A stretch of DNA of 64,000 nt from Pseudomonas graminis (GCF_001705435.1 NZ_MDEN01000063.1:62001-126000), one strand, 5' to 3'. Shown: positions 9,510 to 18,322, counted from the stretch's first letter. Numbers and translations: made by a program. Notes: a model not told the origin generated them from the letters alone.

Positions 9510-10418
9510 ATGAGTGTGTACGAGTTATTCGATGAGCAACTGGAGGACGACCATCAGGTGCCGAACCTGCGGGTGGTGGCCCGCAGTCTCGGCCAGTTGG
9601 GGATCGACCTGCTGCTGTCAGGCGAAACCGGGACTGGCAAGGACACCGTCGCCAGCCGGATTCATGCGCTGTCCGGTCGTAAGGGCCGGTTGGTGGCGAT
9701 GAACTGCGCGGCCATCCCGGAATCCCTGGCCGAGAGCGAACTGTTCGGCGTGGTCAGCGGCGCCTACACCGGTGCCGATCGGGCCCGGGTTGGCTACATC
9801 GAAGCGGCCCAGCGCGGCACGTTGTACCTCGACGAGATCGACAGCATGCCCTTGGCCCTGCAAGCCAGACTCCTGCGGGTGCTGGAAACGCGCTCCATCG
9901 AACGCCTCGGCTCGACATCACCCATTGCCTTGGACGTGTGCGTCATCGCCTCGGCTCAGCGCTCCCTTGACGAGATGGTCGAACAGGGACGTTTTCGCCG
10001 GGACCTGTATTTCCGCCTGAACGTCTTGACCGTGACCCTGGCGCCTTTGCGCGAGCAGAGGGCGCGCATCCTGCCGTTGTTTGCCCGTTTTGCTGAAGCC
10101 GCGGCGCAGGAATCGGGTGTTCCGATGCCCGAGACCACTGGCGTGCTGCGCCATGTTCTGCTCAACCACGATTGGCCGGGCAATATCCGCGAACTGAAAT
10201 CAGCCGCCAAGCGTCACGTCATGGGCTTTCCGCTGCTAGGCGGCGAGGCCAGCGAAGAGGGCGAATCATCGGGCCTGAGATCGCAGTTGCGGGTCATCGA
10301 AAAAGCGCTGATTCAAGCCGCGCTCAAGCGCCACAACAACAGCGTCGATGCCGTGAGTCAGGAGCTCGAAATTCCCCGTCGGACGCTCTACCACCGCATG
10401 AAAGAGCTCGACGTCTGA
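9510..10418 (+). CDS. hrpS: HrpS sigma-54 enhancer-binding activator
   Basis: The 302-residue protein is the same length as P. syringae HrpS and very similar to it through the AAA+ core: Walker A GETGTGKD, the GAYTGA sigma-54 loop, LYLDEIDSMP, FRRDLYFRLNVL, and a Fis-like C-terminal helix-turn-helix (LEIPRRTLYHRMKEL). It acts with HrpR on the hrpL promoter, and HrpV is the known anti-activator that binds HrpS. I chose ATG 9510 (MSVYELFDEQ) because it fits the known N-terminus and follows AGAGG; a longer frame from 9444 is not family-like. The gene lies 212 bp after hrpR, with a REPIN in the gap. Confidence 0.94.
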   Translation: MSVYELFDEQLEDDHQVPNLRVVARSLGQLGIDLLLSGETGTGKDTVASRIHALSGRKGRLVAMNCAAIPESLAESELFGVVSGAYTGADRARVGYIEAAQRGTLYLDEIDSMPLALQARLLRVLETRSIERLGSTSPIALDVCVIASAQRSLDEMVEQGRFRRDLYFRLNVLTVTLAPLREQRARILPLFARFAEAAAQESGVPMPETTGVLRHVLLNHDWPGNIRELKSAAKRHVMGFPLLGGEASEEGESSGLRSQLRVIEKALIQAALKRHNNSVDAVSQELEIPRRTLYHRMKELDV

Positions 10419-10514
10419 CCTCCGTTTATCCCGCTTTCTCTGGCGACACACCCTGCGTTCAAACGGCCAGATCCGCAGCGTCCCCGCCTGCTACGAACTT
10501 TATTGAGCGACATG

Positions 10515-10543
10515 GGAACCGATCCTGAGGTCCGGGCCACCCA
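10515..10543 (+). promoter_or_regulatory. hrp box for the hrpA operon
   Basis: GGAACC at 10515-10520, a 16-bp spacer, and CCACCCA at 10537-10543 give a perfect HrpL promoter, 45 bp before the hrpA start. Confidence 0.92.
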
Positions 10544-10588
10544 TTGGCACCAAGCACTTTCGCTGGTGATGACTCAGGAGTGTTCGAC

Positions 10589-10921
10589 ATGCCAAATCCA
10601 ATAGCAATGGTCGGTGGCCTCGCCAACAGCTTTATCACTGGCGCTGGGCAGGCGACTCAGCAGGGCGCCAACGCTGTGACCAAAGTCCAGCAGGAAGGCC
10701 AGATCACTGATTCCGCTGCCCCTTCCAAGGCCGAAGCGGCACAAAACGCCGCCACCGAAAAGGCCGATGCCAGCCAGGCGCGCCTGATTGCCATGCAGAC
10801 CGAAGCCGACATCCGCAAGCAGACCAACGATGTCCTCAGCGCCATCCGTTCCGGCAAGGAAGACAGCGCCAACAAGGCGATCAGTGCCGAAGCGCAGAAC
10901 GCCAAGGGCATCAGCTACTGA
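10589..10921 (+). CDS. hrpA: HrpA pilin, main subunit of the Hrp pilus
   Basis: This small protein of 110 residues is rich in Ala, Gln, Glu and Lys, with no Cys or Trp and a long helical C-terminal half, as in Hrp pilins of P. syringae (108-113 residues). HrpA polymerises outside the cell into the pilus through which effectors and harpins travel. Pilin sequences vary strongly between strains, so the call rests on size, composition and its place as first gene after a strong hrp box, directly before hrpZ. The ATG at 10589 follows CAGGAG. A GC hairpin after the stop may stabilise its transcript. Confidence 0.88.
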   Translation: MPNPIAMVGGLANSFITGAGQATQQGANAVTKVQQEGQITDSAAPSKAEAAQNAATEKADASQARLIAMQTEADIRKQTNDVLSAIRSGKEDSANKAISAEAQNAKGISY

Positions 10922-10932
10922 TCGGTCCGAGC

Positions 10933-10951
10933 GCCCCCTGAAAAGGGGGGC
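10933..10951 (+). other. GC-rich hairpin between hrpA and hrpZ
   Basis: GCCCCCT-GAAA-AGGGGGGC is a strong tetraloop hairpin eleven bases after the hrpA stop, with no T-run. Its likely effect is partial attenuation or 3-prime protection, raising pilin mRNA relative to the downstream operon. Confidence 0.6.
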
Positions 10952-10974
10952 ATCCACCTAAGGATGGAGGTTTC

Positions 10975-12021
10975 ATGCTAAGTCTCAATGCCAATACCAA
11001 TCCGCTGCAAAACCTGCACATCGGCACCGTGGCTTCCCAGCCGACGTCAGGCGGCGACAAGACCCCGCAGTCGCTGAAGGACGTCATTGATCAGCTGGCT
11101 CAGGCGCTGACCAAGGACGGGCACCTGGACAAGGAATCGCCGCTGGGCCAGATGGTCGGCAAGCAGATGGAGAAGAACAATCCGTTGGCGTCCCTGATCG
11201 GCGGCAATCCGGACATGATCAAGGCGGCGCTGGGCGACCTGATCAAAGACAAGCTGGGCGACAATTTTGGTGCTGCCGCCGATGCAGGCCAGGCGGGTGC
11301 CGGCGCGCCGGACCTGATGTCAAAGACCCTCAACGGTCTGGCCAAGGCCTCACTGGACGACCTCCTGACCAAGACGGACAAAGGCACCACCTTCTCCAAG
11401 GGCGACATGCCGCTGCTGGAAAAAATCGCTGAATTCATGGACCAGCGCACGGCCCAGGATCCGGTCAAATTCCCGGCACCGGACTCGGGCTCCTGGAAGA
11501 ATGAGCTCACGGCTGAGGGCGACAACTTCCTCGACGGCAAGGAGACCGCTGACTTCCGTTCTGCGCTCGACTCTCTGGGCGGTCAACTCGATCAGCAACA
11601 GAACGGCCTCAGTGATGCCGGCGGCGGATCGCAGCTGAGCAGCGTTTCTCCCGCCGATCCATCTGGCGGCGCTATGCAAACCCCCGGCAGCGTGAATCAG
11701 GACCTCGGCCAACTGCTGGGCGATCTGCTGCAGAAGGGCGTCAATGCCAGCGTCGGCGGCGGCCTCGGTACGCCGATGAACGACGCGTCTCAGTCGGGCG
11801 GTGCCACCCAGAGCGTGACCCAGGACCTGGGGCAACTGCTCAGCGGCCTGATCAAGAAAGGCCTTGAAGCTGAACAGAACGGTGCCGGTGTCAACGGCGC
11901 AGGCGGGCAAAACCCGTTCGCCCAACAGGATCAGCAAAACACCCTGGCCCAGGCCGCTGCTGCCCTTGTCTCGGCATTGGTGGGCGGTGGCAACAGCAGC
12001 AATAGCAACAGCCTGTCCTGA
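10975..12021 (+). CDS. hrpZ: Harpin HrpZ
   Basis: The 348-residue protein is glycine-rich, acidic, Cys-free and heat-stable in composition, starting MLSLNANTNPLQNL as P. syringae HrpZ does. It is secreted through the Hrp pathway and acts in the plant apoplast as an elicitor and pore-forming translocation helper. Two imperfect copies of a helix motif (NQDLGQLLGDLLQKG around residue 245 and TQDLGQLLSGLIKKG around 285) are separated by a Gly/Ser linker. It is the second gene of the hrpA operon, with a GGAGG ribosome site. Confidence 0.93.
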   Translation: MLSLNANTNPLQNLHIGTVASQPTSGGDKTPQSLKDVIDQLAQALTKDGHLDKESPLGQMVGKQMEKNNPLASLIGGNPDMIKAALGDLIKDKLGDNFGAAADAGQAGAGAPDLMSKTLNGLAKASLDDLLTKTDKGTTFSKGDMPLLEKIAEFMDQRTAQDPVKFPAPDSGSWKNELTAEGDNFLDGKETADFRSALDSLGGQLDQQQNGLSDAGGGSQLSSVSPADPSGGAMQTPGSVNQDLGQLLGDLLQKGVNASVGGGLGTPMNDASQSGGATQSVTQDLGQLLSGLIKKGLEAEQNGAGVNGAGGQNPFAQQDQQNTLAQAAAALVSALVGGGNSSNSNSLS

Positions 12022-12062
12022 ACCGAGCTGCGCCCCTCGACACCGTCTGCCGGAGAACCCCC

Positions 12063-12437
12063 GTGACCCTTTCCAATGTCAACCAACTCAAATCGCCGTC
12101 CACCGATCTTGAGCCACGCCTGGATCAGGGACTGGTCAGCGGGCCTTCGCAGGCGGACGTCGATCTGTTCAACGCCGCCATGCGTCCCGAGCTGTCGATG
12201 CAGCAAAGCCATTTGTCCGAACAGATCGCCAGCGCGCTGTCGGAACGCCTTGGCGCCACTGACAAGCTGTCGCAGCAAGCGGCGCGCAAGATGAAACGGG
12301 CGTCCACCACTGACGACCCGCTGGAAATTTCCCAGATGAGCCGGTCGCTGTCGCAGTATTCGCTGCAAATGGCGCTGACCACCAAAGTCGTCAGCAAGAG
12401 CGCCCAGGCCCTCGATAAACTGACCAACCTGCAGTAG
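12063..12437 (+). CDS. hrpB: HrpB, T3SS inner rod protein (SctI)
   Basis: The 124-residue helical protein starts at a GTG shortly after CGGAGAA. Position after hrpZ and before hrcJ, size, and the C-terminal amphipathic segment (EISQMSRSLSQYSLQMALTTKVVSKSAQALDKL) match the HrpB/SctI inner-rod family, whose C-terminal helices pack in the needle base. It is secreted and needed for pilus assembly. The gene is 9 bp from hrcJ and belongs to the hrpA operon. Confidence 0.88.
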   Translation: MTLSNVNQLKSPSTDLEPRLDQGLVSGPSQADVDLFNAAMRPELSMQQSHLSEQIASALSERLGATDKLSQQAARKMKRASTTDDPLEISQMSRSLSQYSLQMALTTKVVSKSAQALDKLTNLQ

Positions 12438-12446
12438 AGGCATGCC

Positions 12447-13250
12447 GTGAAATACCTGACTGCGGGACTGATCTGCCTGATGCTGCTGCTCAGCGGGTGC
12501 AGCGATGACACGGACCTGTTCACCGGGATGTCCGAGCAGGATTCCAACGACGTGATCGCCAGCCTCGCCGACCAGCACATCGACGCGCGCAAGCGCAGCG
12601 AGAAGACCGGTGTGGTCATCAGCGTGCCGACCGCCGAGATCAACCGTGCCGTGCGGATCCTCGATGCGGCCGGCCTGCCGCGTCGTTCGCGCACCAGTCT
12701 GGGTGAAATCTTCAAGAAAGAAGGGGTGATTTCTACGCCGCTGGAAGAGCGCGCACGGTACATCTATGCCTTGTCCCAGGAGCTGGAAGCGACGCTGTCG
12801 CAGATCGACGGCGTGATCGTCGCCCGCGTGCATGTGGTACTGCCTGAACGCATCGCGCCGGGCGAGCCGGTGCAGCCGGCTTCAGCGGCGGTGTTCATCA
12901 AACACACCTCGGCCCTCGACCCCGACAGCGTGCGCGGGCGTATTCAGCAGATGGTCGCCAGCAGCATTCCCGGCATGTCCGGCGAGCCCCTGGATTCGAA
13001 GAAATTCGCCATCGTGTTCGTGCCGGCGGCGGAGTTTCAGGACACCGAACGGCTGGTGAGTTTCGGGCCGTTTCTGGTCGACAGCGCCAACCTCGATTTC
13101 TGGAACCGCATGCTGTGGCTCGCGCCGTTTGCCGCGCTGCTGCTGATTGCCCTGATCGTGTTGGCCCTGCGCGGTGACTGGCGCGATGCGCTGTTGCAAC
13201 GCATCGGCCTGCGCCGCAGTGCCCGGACGAGCATGCCGGTGAGTGCGTAA
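12447..13250 (+). CDS. hrcJ: HrcJ, T3SS inner-membrane ring lipoprotein (SctJ)
   Basis: The 267-residue protein has a lipoprotein signal ending LLLSGC, the YscJ/FliF-type ring-building domain (residues about 20-200, including a QELEATLSQIDGVIVARVHV stretch), and one C-terminal membrane helix near residue 225-245 followed by a basic tail. It forms the lower inner-membrane ring of the basal body with HrpQ (SctD). The start is a GTG. The stop overlaps the hrpD start (TAATG), which indicates translational coupling. Confidence 0.95.
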   Translation: MKYLTAGLICLMLLLSGCSDDTDLFTGMSEQDSNDVIASLADQHIDARKRSEKTGVVISVPTAEINRAVRILDAAGLPRRSRTSLGEIFKKEGVISTPLEERARYIYALSQELEATLSQIDGVIVARVHVVLPERIAPGEPVQPASAAVFIKHTSALDPDSVRGRIQQMVASSIPGMSGEPLDSKKFAIVFVPAAEFQDTERLVSFGPFLVDSANLDFWNRMLWLAPFAALLLIALIVLALRGDWRDALLQRIGLRRSARTSMPVSA

Positions 13251-13792
13251 TGCTCAGCGCCGAGGAGCACTGGATTCGCTGGTGGTGTGCGCCATGGGAA
13301 TGGGCCCATGCCGACTGGATCGACGTGTTCGCGGACCACTGTGGCGTGACGCGCGAGGAGGGCACCGAGTTGCTCGGCACGCGGCACGACGTCTTTCTGC
13401 ACAGCGTCGGCGTGGTCCCGAGCCAGCCGCCGCCGCCCGTTGACTCGATGATGCAATGGCTGCAACTGGGTGACGCGCAACAGCAGCAGGCGCTGTCGTT
13501 GGCCGGCCGCATCTGTTTCGGCCAGGGCGGGCAGGCGAGCGCTGATCACGCCGGGCACGTGCATGAGCCCTGGTGCCGCGCCGTGGCCAAGGCGTTGCGG
13601 CCCGGTTTATGGCTGGACGCCTCGGTGAGCGATGCGCGCGTATTGCTGGCGGCGTGGGCGGGCGAGCCTTGCTGGTCACGGCTGCGCCTGTCGTGGGCGC
13701 CGGATGTGTTGCCGACGGCGTGCGCCGAGCTGCCCGAGAACAAGCTGCAAACCCTCTGGCACTCGGTGTTGTGGCGAGTGACGACGCCTTGA
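13250..13792 (+). CDS. hrpD: HrpD, T3SS sorting-platform protein (SctK-like)
   Basis: The 180-residue soluble protein is rich in Trp and His and lacks a signal peptide. It overlaps hrcJ by one base and precedes hrpE, which is the fixed position of hrpD in P. syringae. The family is weakly conserved and is placed with SctK sorting-platform adaptors that join the SctQ pods to the basal body. That role is inferred from synteny rather than from recognisable motifs. Confidence 0.82.
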   Translation: MLSAEEHWIRWWCAPWEWAHADWIDVFADHCGVTREEGTELLGTRHDVFLHSVGVVPSQPPPPVDSMMQWLQLGDAQQQQALSLAGRICFGQGGQASADHAGHVHEPWCRAVAKALRPGLWLDASVSDARVLLAAWAGEPCWSRLRLSWAPDVLPTACAELPENKLQTLWHSVLWRVTTP

Positions 13793-13829
13793 TGATTGCC
13801 GTTACCTCATTGTATTTCAGGAGCTGAAC

Positions 13830-14411
13830 ATGCTCGCCAAGCGTCGTCTCGTGTTGTCTTCCTCCACCGTGCTGGTCACCGACATCCTGCGTCGCGAAGA
13901 CCTGGCCAGTACCGTGCTCGCCGCTGAGGTGCTGGACAATGCCCGGGCAGAAGCCGAGCAGATTCTGGCCGCCGCCCACGCCCAGGCGCAGCACGAAAAG
14001 GATCAGGCGCTGGCGCAATTCTGGGACAGCGCCAACGGTTTTCTGCAGCACCTTGAGCAGCAGCGACTGGCCTTGGCCGAGGCGTCGATGGAGGCCGTGG
14101 AATCCCTGCTCAATGAGGCCCTTGCCGAGTTGCTCGACCAGACCACACTCGCTGAACGCAGCCGCGCCCTGATGCGCAATCTGGCTGCCGGACAGTCCGT
14201 TGAAACCACCGCCGTGCTCAGCGCCCATCCCGACATGCTCGACAGCCTCGGCGAGTGGCTGTCGGCCAGTCGATTCGCCGGTCACTGGCAGCTCAAGCGC
14301 GACCCGGCCCTGACGCCGCAGACCCTGCGCCTGAGCGACGCCAATGGCGCGTTCGACATCGACTGGGACAGCCTGCGCCGCGGGCTGGTGGGGTCTTCGG
14401 CGCCTTCATGA
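13830..14411 (+). CDS. hrpE: HrpE, T3SS ATPase stator/regulator (SctL)
   Basis: The 193-residue protein has a long charged, Ala/Glu/Gln-rich coiled-coil region (residues about 30-100) and a compact C-terminal domain, as in the SctL/FliH family. It binds HrcN through its C-terminus and links the ATPase to the HrcQ platform. The ATG follows CAGGAG. It is the last gene of the hrpA operon; the next operon starts at an independent hrp box 30 bp downstream, with no strong terminator between. Confidence 0.92.
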   Translation: MLAKRRLVLSSSTVLVTDILRREDLASTVLAAEVLDNARAEAEQILAAAHAQAQHEKDQALAQFWDSANGFLQHLEQQRLALAEASMEAVESLLNEALAELLDQTTLAERSRALMRNLAAGQSVETTAVLSAHPDMLDSLGEWLSASRFAGHWQLKRDPALTPQTLRLSDANGAFDIDWDSLRRGLVGSSAPS

Positions 14412-14441
14412 GATTTTCTTGACCCGGTTGTGACGGTTCAT

Positions 14442-14470
14442 GGAACCGGAGCGGCCGCAGGTTCCACTCA
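14442..14470 (+). promoter_or_regulatory. hrp box for the hrpF-hrcC operon
   Basis: GGAACC at 14442-14447, a 16-bp spacer, and CCACTCA at 14464-14470 match the HrpL consensus, 31 bp before hrpF. Confidence 0.92.
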
Positions 14471-14501
14471 GGGGTTGAATCCCTCAGTTGGAGCCACCGG
14501 C

Positions 14502-14726
14502 ATGATCAGTTTCAAATCCCTGCAAAACCACCTCGATCACTCCTATTCCCGCGCCCAGGACGACATGCAGGACGCCGCCGAAACCGCCTCGGAAAGCGGC
14601 ACCATGGAAGACTTCCAGGCGTTCAGCGATGCCTCGCAGCAGACCAACGTCGCCAACATGATCCTCAACGAAGGGCTGCGCGCCAAACACGGCATCACCA
14701 AAGCGATCATCGATGGAATTCAGTGA
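14502..14726 (+). CDS. hrpF: HrpF, small T3SS protein
   Basis: The 74-residue acidic, helical protein starts MISFKSLQNHLDHSY, the start placed just after the hrp box. A longer frame from 14430 would begin upstream of the promoter and is rejected. In P. syringae HrpF is a small cytoplasmic protein needed for secretion and for HrpA-dependent pilus function, and it interacts with HrpG. Its stop overlaps the hrpG start by 14 bp. The assignment rests on position, size and resemblance. Confidence 0.88.
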   Translation: MISFKSLQNHLDHSYSRAQDDMQDAAETASESGTMEDFQAFSDASQQTNVANMILNEGLRAKHGITKAIIDGIQ

Positions 14727-15141
14727 ATTCAGCGCGATCCTCGCTCAGTGGTGCGAGCGACGTCCGCTCGCACCACTGGACTGCTGGATCGACGACGCCA
14801 ACGCGCGACTGGCGGTGTCGGGCAACGGCATTCGCCTGAGCCTGGATGTGCTCGATCCCTACGACGGCAGCGACCCGCAACGCCTCGACGCGGTACTCGC
14901 CCAGGGCGGTGCCGGTGTGGCCTGTGCCTGTGAGGGCGGACTGGCGGTCGACCCCGACACCCGCTGCGTGGTGTTGGTCAGCTGGATTCCCGACCCCTGC
15001 AATCCCACGCAACTGCTCGAACGTCTGGAGCGCCTGGCCAATCAGCGCGCCGCGATGCTCAGCCTCATGCAAACCTCGATTCGCAGCGCGACCGCCTCGT
15101 CGTCCCGCTCGACCCTCAAAACCTGGCAACCGGGAGTGTGA
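14713..15141 (+). CDS. hrpG: HrpG, chaperone-like suppressor of HrpV
   Basis: The 142-residue acidic protein has the size and charge of a class I T3SS chaperone. In P. syringae HrpG binds HrpV and frees HrpS from inhibition, coupling secretion state to hrp transcription. Here it overlaps hrpF and ends one base before hrcC, in the usual order F-G-C-T-V. Visible features are the N-terminal EFSAILAQWCE helix and a Leu-rich C-terminal helix (NPTQLLERLERLANQ). Confidence 0.9.
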   Translation: MEFSEFSAILAQWCERRPLAPLDCWIDDANARLAVSGNGIRLSLDVLDPYDGSDPQRLDAVLAQGGAGVACACEGGLAVDPDTRCVVLVSWIPDPCNPTQLLERLERLANQRAAMLSLMQTSIRSATASSSRSTLKTWQPGV

Positions 15142-15142
15142 A

Positions 15143-17245
15143 ATGCGCAAGGCCTTAATGTGGTTGCCTTTGCTGATGATCGGCATCGGCGCGCCGGCGC
15201 TGGCAGCGGTGCCTGACGCCTGGAAACACACCGCCTACGCCTACGATGCGCGGCAGACCGAGCTGGCCACTGCGCTGGCAGACTTCGCCAAGGAGTTCGG
15301 CATCGGTCTGGACATGCCGGCGATGCCGGGCACGCTGGACGGGCGCATTCGTGCGCAGAACCCGCAGGAATTCCTCGACCGGCTGGGTCAGGAGCATCAC
15401 TTTCAGTGGTTCGTCTACAACGAAACCCTGTACATCAGCCCGACCAGCGAGCAGACCTCGGCGCGGATCGAAGTGTCGCCGGAAGCGGTCGATGACCTGC
15501 AGCAGGCGCTGTCCGATGTGGGCCTGCTGGACAAGCGTTTCGGCTGGGGCGCCTTGCCCGACGAAGGGGTGGTGCTGGTGCGCGGTCCGGCCAAGTACGT
15601 CGACTTCGTGCGCAGTTACAGCAAGAAGGTCGAGGCACCGGAAAAAGCCGAGAAGCAGGACGTCGTGGTCCTGCCGCTGAAGTACGCCAACGCCGCCGAC
15701 CGCACCATTCGTTATCGCGATCAACAGCTCACCGTCGCCGGCGTCGCGAGCATTCTTCAGGAGCTGCTGGAAAGCCGCTCCCGTGGCGAATCCATCAACG
15801 GTGTCAATCTGCTGCAAGGGCAGGGTGGTACAGCCGGATCCGGAGGCGGCACCACGTCGTCGGGCCTGAATTACGGCGGCATGGAAGGCCAGGGTTTCGA
15901 CACCGGCGCCATCGAACAGGGGCTGGACCGCGTGCTGGGATCCCGTGGCAAGCGCGGCGGGTCCTCCAGTGAAGAGAAGGGCCGTTCGAAGATCCGCGTC
16001 AGCGCCGACGTGCGCAACAACTCGGTGCTGATCTATGACCTGCCCAAACGCCGGGCGATGTACGAGAAGCTGGTCAAGCAACTGGACACGCCGCGTAACC
16101 TGATCGAGATCGACGCGGTGATTCTCGACATCGACCGCAACGAACTGGCGCAGCTGTCCAGCCGCTGGAATTTCAAGGGCGGCAGCGTGAGCGGCGGCGC
16201 CAACCTGTTCGAGCAGGGCACCAGCACCACGCTGTTTATCCAGGATGCCGGTAAATTTTCGGCCGACCTGCATGCCCTCGAAGGCAACGGCGCGGCGTCG
16301 GTGATCGGCAATCCGTCGATTCTGACCCTGGAAAACCAGCCGGCGGTGATCGACTTCAGCCGTACCGAATACCTCACTGCCACTTCCGAACGCGTCGCCG
16401 ACATTCAGGCCATCACGGCGGGCACCAGCTTGCAGGTGATTCCGCGCTCCCTGGACCAGAACGGCAAATCCCAGGTGCAACTGATCGTCGACATCGAAGA
16501 CGGCCAGATCGACACCTCGCAAATCAACGAAGATCAGCCGGCGGTGCGCAAGGGCAACGTCAGCACCCAGGCGGTGATCGCGGAGCATGGCTCCCTGGTG
16601 ATCGGCGGATTCCACGGGCTGGAAACCACCGACAAGGTCAACAAGATCCCGCTGCTGGGCGACATTCCGGTGATCGGCAAGCTGCTGTTCCAGTCCCGCA
16701 GTCGCGAGCTGAACCAGCGTGAGCGCCTGTTCATCCTGACGCCTCGGCTGATCGGCGATCAGATCAATCCGGCGCGCTACGTGCAGAACGGCAACCCCCA
16801 CGATGTCGATGACCAGATGAAGCGCATCAAGGAACGTCGCGACGGTGGTGAACAACCGACCCGCAGCGATGTGCAGAACGCCTTCACCCAGTTGCTCGAC
16901 GGCGTGACCCCGGTGGGCTTCAACAGCGGCGAGACCCTGCCGTTCGAAGCCGACAGCCTGTGTGATCCGGGCGTCGGCCTGAGCATGGATCGCCAGCGTT
17001 CCCAGTGGTTTACCCGCAAGGACTGGGGCATCGCGGTGGTCGTGGCGCGCAACACCACCAGCAAGCCGGTGCGCATCGACGAAAGCCGCTGTGGCGGTCG
17101 CTGGGTGATGGGTGTCAGCGCCTGGCCCCATGCGTGGCTGCAGCCGGGGGCGGAGAGTGAAATTTACATCGCCCTGCGTCAGCCGCAGGTGTCGAGCAAG
17201 GCCAAACAGAACCGACCTTCGCTGCTCAAGGGGGCTACACGATGA
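15143..17245 (+). CDS. hrcC: HrcC, T3SS outer-membrane secretin (SctC)
   Basis: The 700-residue protein has a Sec signal peptide ending in GAPALA, N0-N3 ring domains (residues about 25-300, with a Gly/Ser-rich insert near 225-260), then the secretin core: VIGNPSILTLENQPAVI, IPRSLDQNGKSQVQLIVDIEDGQ, and the signature around KIPLLGDIPVIGKLLF. It forms the outer-membrane channel for the Hrp pilus. The C-terminal ~120 residues after the core are probably the pilotin-binding S domain; the pilotin-type lipoprotein HrpT is encoded next and overlaps by 4 bp. Confidence 0.96.
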   Translation: MRKALMWLPLLMIGIGAPALAAVPDAWKHTAYAYDARQTELATALADFAKEFGIGLDMPAMPGTLDGRIRAQNPQEFLDRLGQEHHFQWFVYNETLYISPTSEQTSARIEVSPEAVDDLQQALSDVGLLDKRFGWGALPDEGVVLVRGPAKYVDFVRSYSKKVEAPEKAEKQDVVVLPLKYANAADRTIRYRDQQLTVAGVASILQELLESRSRGESINGVNLLQGQGGTAGSGGGTTSSGLNYGGMEGQGFDTGAIEQGLDRVLGSRGKRGGSSSEEKGRSKIRVSADVRNNSVLIYDLPKRRAMYEKLVKQLDTPRNLIEIDAVILDIDRNELAQLSSRWNFKGGSVSGGANLFEQGTSTTLFIQDAGKFSADLHALEGNGAASVIGNPSILTLENQPAVIDFSRTEYLTATSERVADIQAITAGTSLQVIPRSLDQNGKSQVQLIVDIEDGQIDTSQINEDQPAVRKGNVSTQAVIAEHGSLVIGGFHGLETTDKVNKIPLLGDIPVIGKLLFQSRSRELNQRERLFILTPRLIGDQINPARYVQNGNPHDVDDQMKRIKERRDGGEQPTRSDVQNAFTQLLDGVTPVGFNSGETLPFEADSLCDPGVGLSMDRQRSQWFTRKDWGIAVVVARNTTSKPVRIDESRCGGRWVMGVSAWPHAWLQPGAESEIYIALRQPQVSSKAKQNRPSLLKGATR

Positions 17246-17445
17246 ACCTGCGCGGTTTGCTTTTGCTGTTTCTGGTCACTGTCACGTTGGCGGGGTGTGC
17301 CACCCATGGGTGCTCGGGTTATTCGTGCAAGCGGCCAGATTCCAATGACCGGGAGTTGGTGATCTGGTGGCCGCCGGACATGCGTCAGGGGATTGATGAG
17401 CGTGACCATGAGCAGGATTTTACTGTGGTGCCATTAAAGGACTGA
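17242..17445 (+). CDS. hrpT: HrpT, T3SS outer-membrane lipoprotein
   Basis: The 67-residue lipoprotein has signal LVTVTLAGC and a short Cys-containing mature part. The ATG overlaps the hrcC stop (ATGA). In P. syringae HrpT is an outer-membrane lipoprotein that helps HrcC function and localisation. Size and position match. Confidence 0.9.
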   Translation: MNLRGLLLLFLVTVTLAGCATHGCSGYSCKRPDSNDRELVIWWPPDMRQGIDERDHEQDFTVVPLKD

Positions 17446-17447
17446 GC

Positions 17448-17807
17448 ATGATTCGGGTATCGGAAAAAGCAGCGTTTTATGCCCACGTCGCCGCTGAGCG
17501 TGCGGCGATCTGGCCGGTGGCGACGGGCGTGGCGTTTGTCAGTCGACGTGAGCATCGGGACTGGGGCATTGCGTTGCATATCGAGGGCCGGGCCTTGCGT
17601 CCGGAGCAGTTGCGGGATGCTTTGGAGCGGCGGTTTTCGCAGGCGGAGTTGTTTAACGATTTCTTTTTGTTTTTGGATGTTCAGCGGGATTTTGTGGTGT
17701 GGCATGCGGTGCCCGATGCGCAGGGGGCGGCGGTGAGTCTGGACAGTATTCGCCGGCAGGAGCTGGAGCTGGCGGGGTTGGGGCATCTGAGTGATGCTTT
17801 GCAGTAA
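17448..17807 (+). CDS. hrpV: HrpV, negative regulator (anti-HrpS)
   Basis: The 119-residue soluble protein lies two bases after hrpT and is the last gene of the hrpF-hrcC operon. HrpV binds HrpS and stops HrpR/HrpS from activating hrpL; HrpG relieves this. The sequence is compact and aromatic-rich in the middle (FNDFFLFLDVQRDFVVWH), with no DNA-binding motif, as expected for a protein-binding regulator. A very long inverted repeat begins right after its stop. Confidence 0.9.
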   Translation: MIRVSEKAAFYAHVAAERAAIWPVATGVAFVSRREHRDWGIALHIEGRALRPEQLRDALERRFSQAELFNDFFLFLDVQRDFVVWHAVPDAQGAAVSLDSIRRQELELAGLGHLSDALQ

Positions 17808-18114
17808 TTCAAGATCAAGATCAAGGGCGTCTGCCTGGGGGCAGACGTTTCGCCTTCGGCGAGTTACTTGGAAAAGCACCCCAAGTAACCAAGGGTGCTT
17901 GCTCCTGGTTAGGTTCCTCCTTCGTCGGAATACCCTCACTTCGACGACGCTCCGTGGGCCCGCGCCGAACGGACATCCATGTCCTGACGGCGCTCTCGCC
18001 GCATCCATGCGGCTCGGCCCACTGCGCGTCGTCTGCGTTCAGCCTGCACCCAAGTCGCGATTGGCGGTGACTGAGCCTTTTGCGTAGGAAGATCAAAAGC
18101 GCGCTTACGCTTAG

Positions 18115-18139
18115 TAGGACCGGCTTTAGCCGGGAAGCT
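18115..18139. repeat. Single REP element
   Basis: A REP palindrome with core CCGGCTTTAGCCGG inside the large inverted repeat, preceded by TAGTA and followed by GAAGC. Confidence 0.85.
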
Positions 18140-18322
18140 GTTGATCTGCTTTTGGTCTTGATCTTCAAACACATAACTCCCAGACGACACCCATCGCGAC
18201 TTGGGTGAAGGTACTCCGACGAAGGAGAAGCCCAACCAGGAGCACAAGCCCTGGGTGTGGTCTGGGCTTTTTGCGTAGGAAGATCAAAAGCAGAGCAACA
18301 GCAGATCATAAGCAGATCAAAG

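Noticed and set aside
13100..13140. GGAACC inside hrcJ as a further hrp box
   Set aside because: No CCACNNA follows at 15-16 bp and it is within a coding region.
15155..17131. 658-codon minus-strand frame opposite hrcC
   Set aside because: It lies fully inside the secretin gene on the other strand, has no family motifs, and is a codon-bias shadow.
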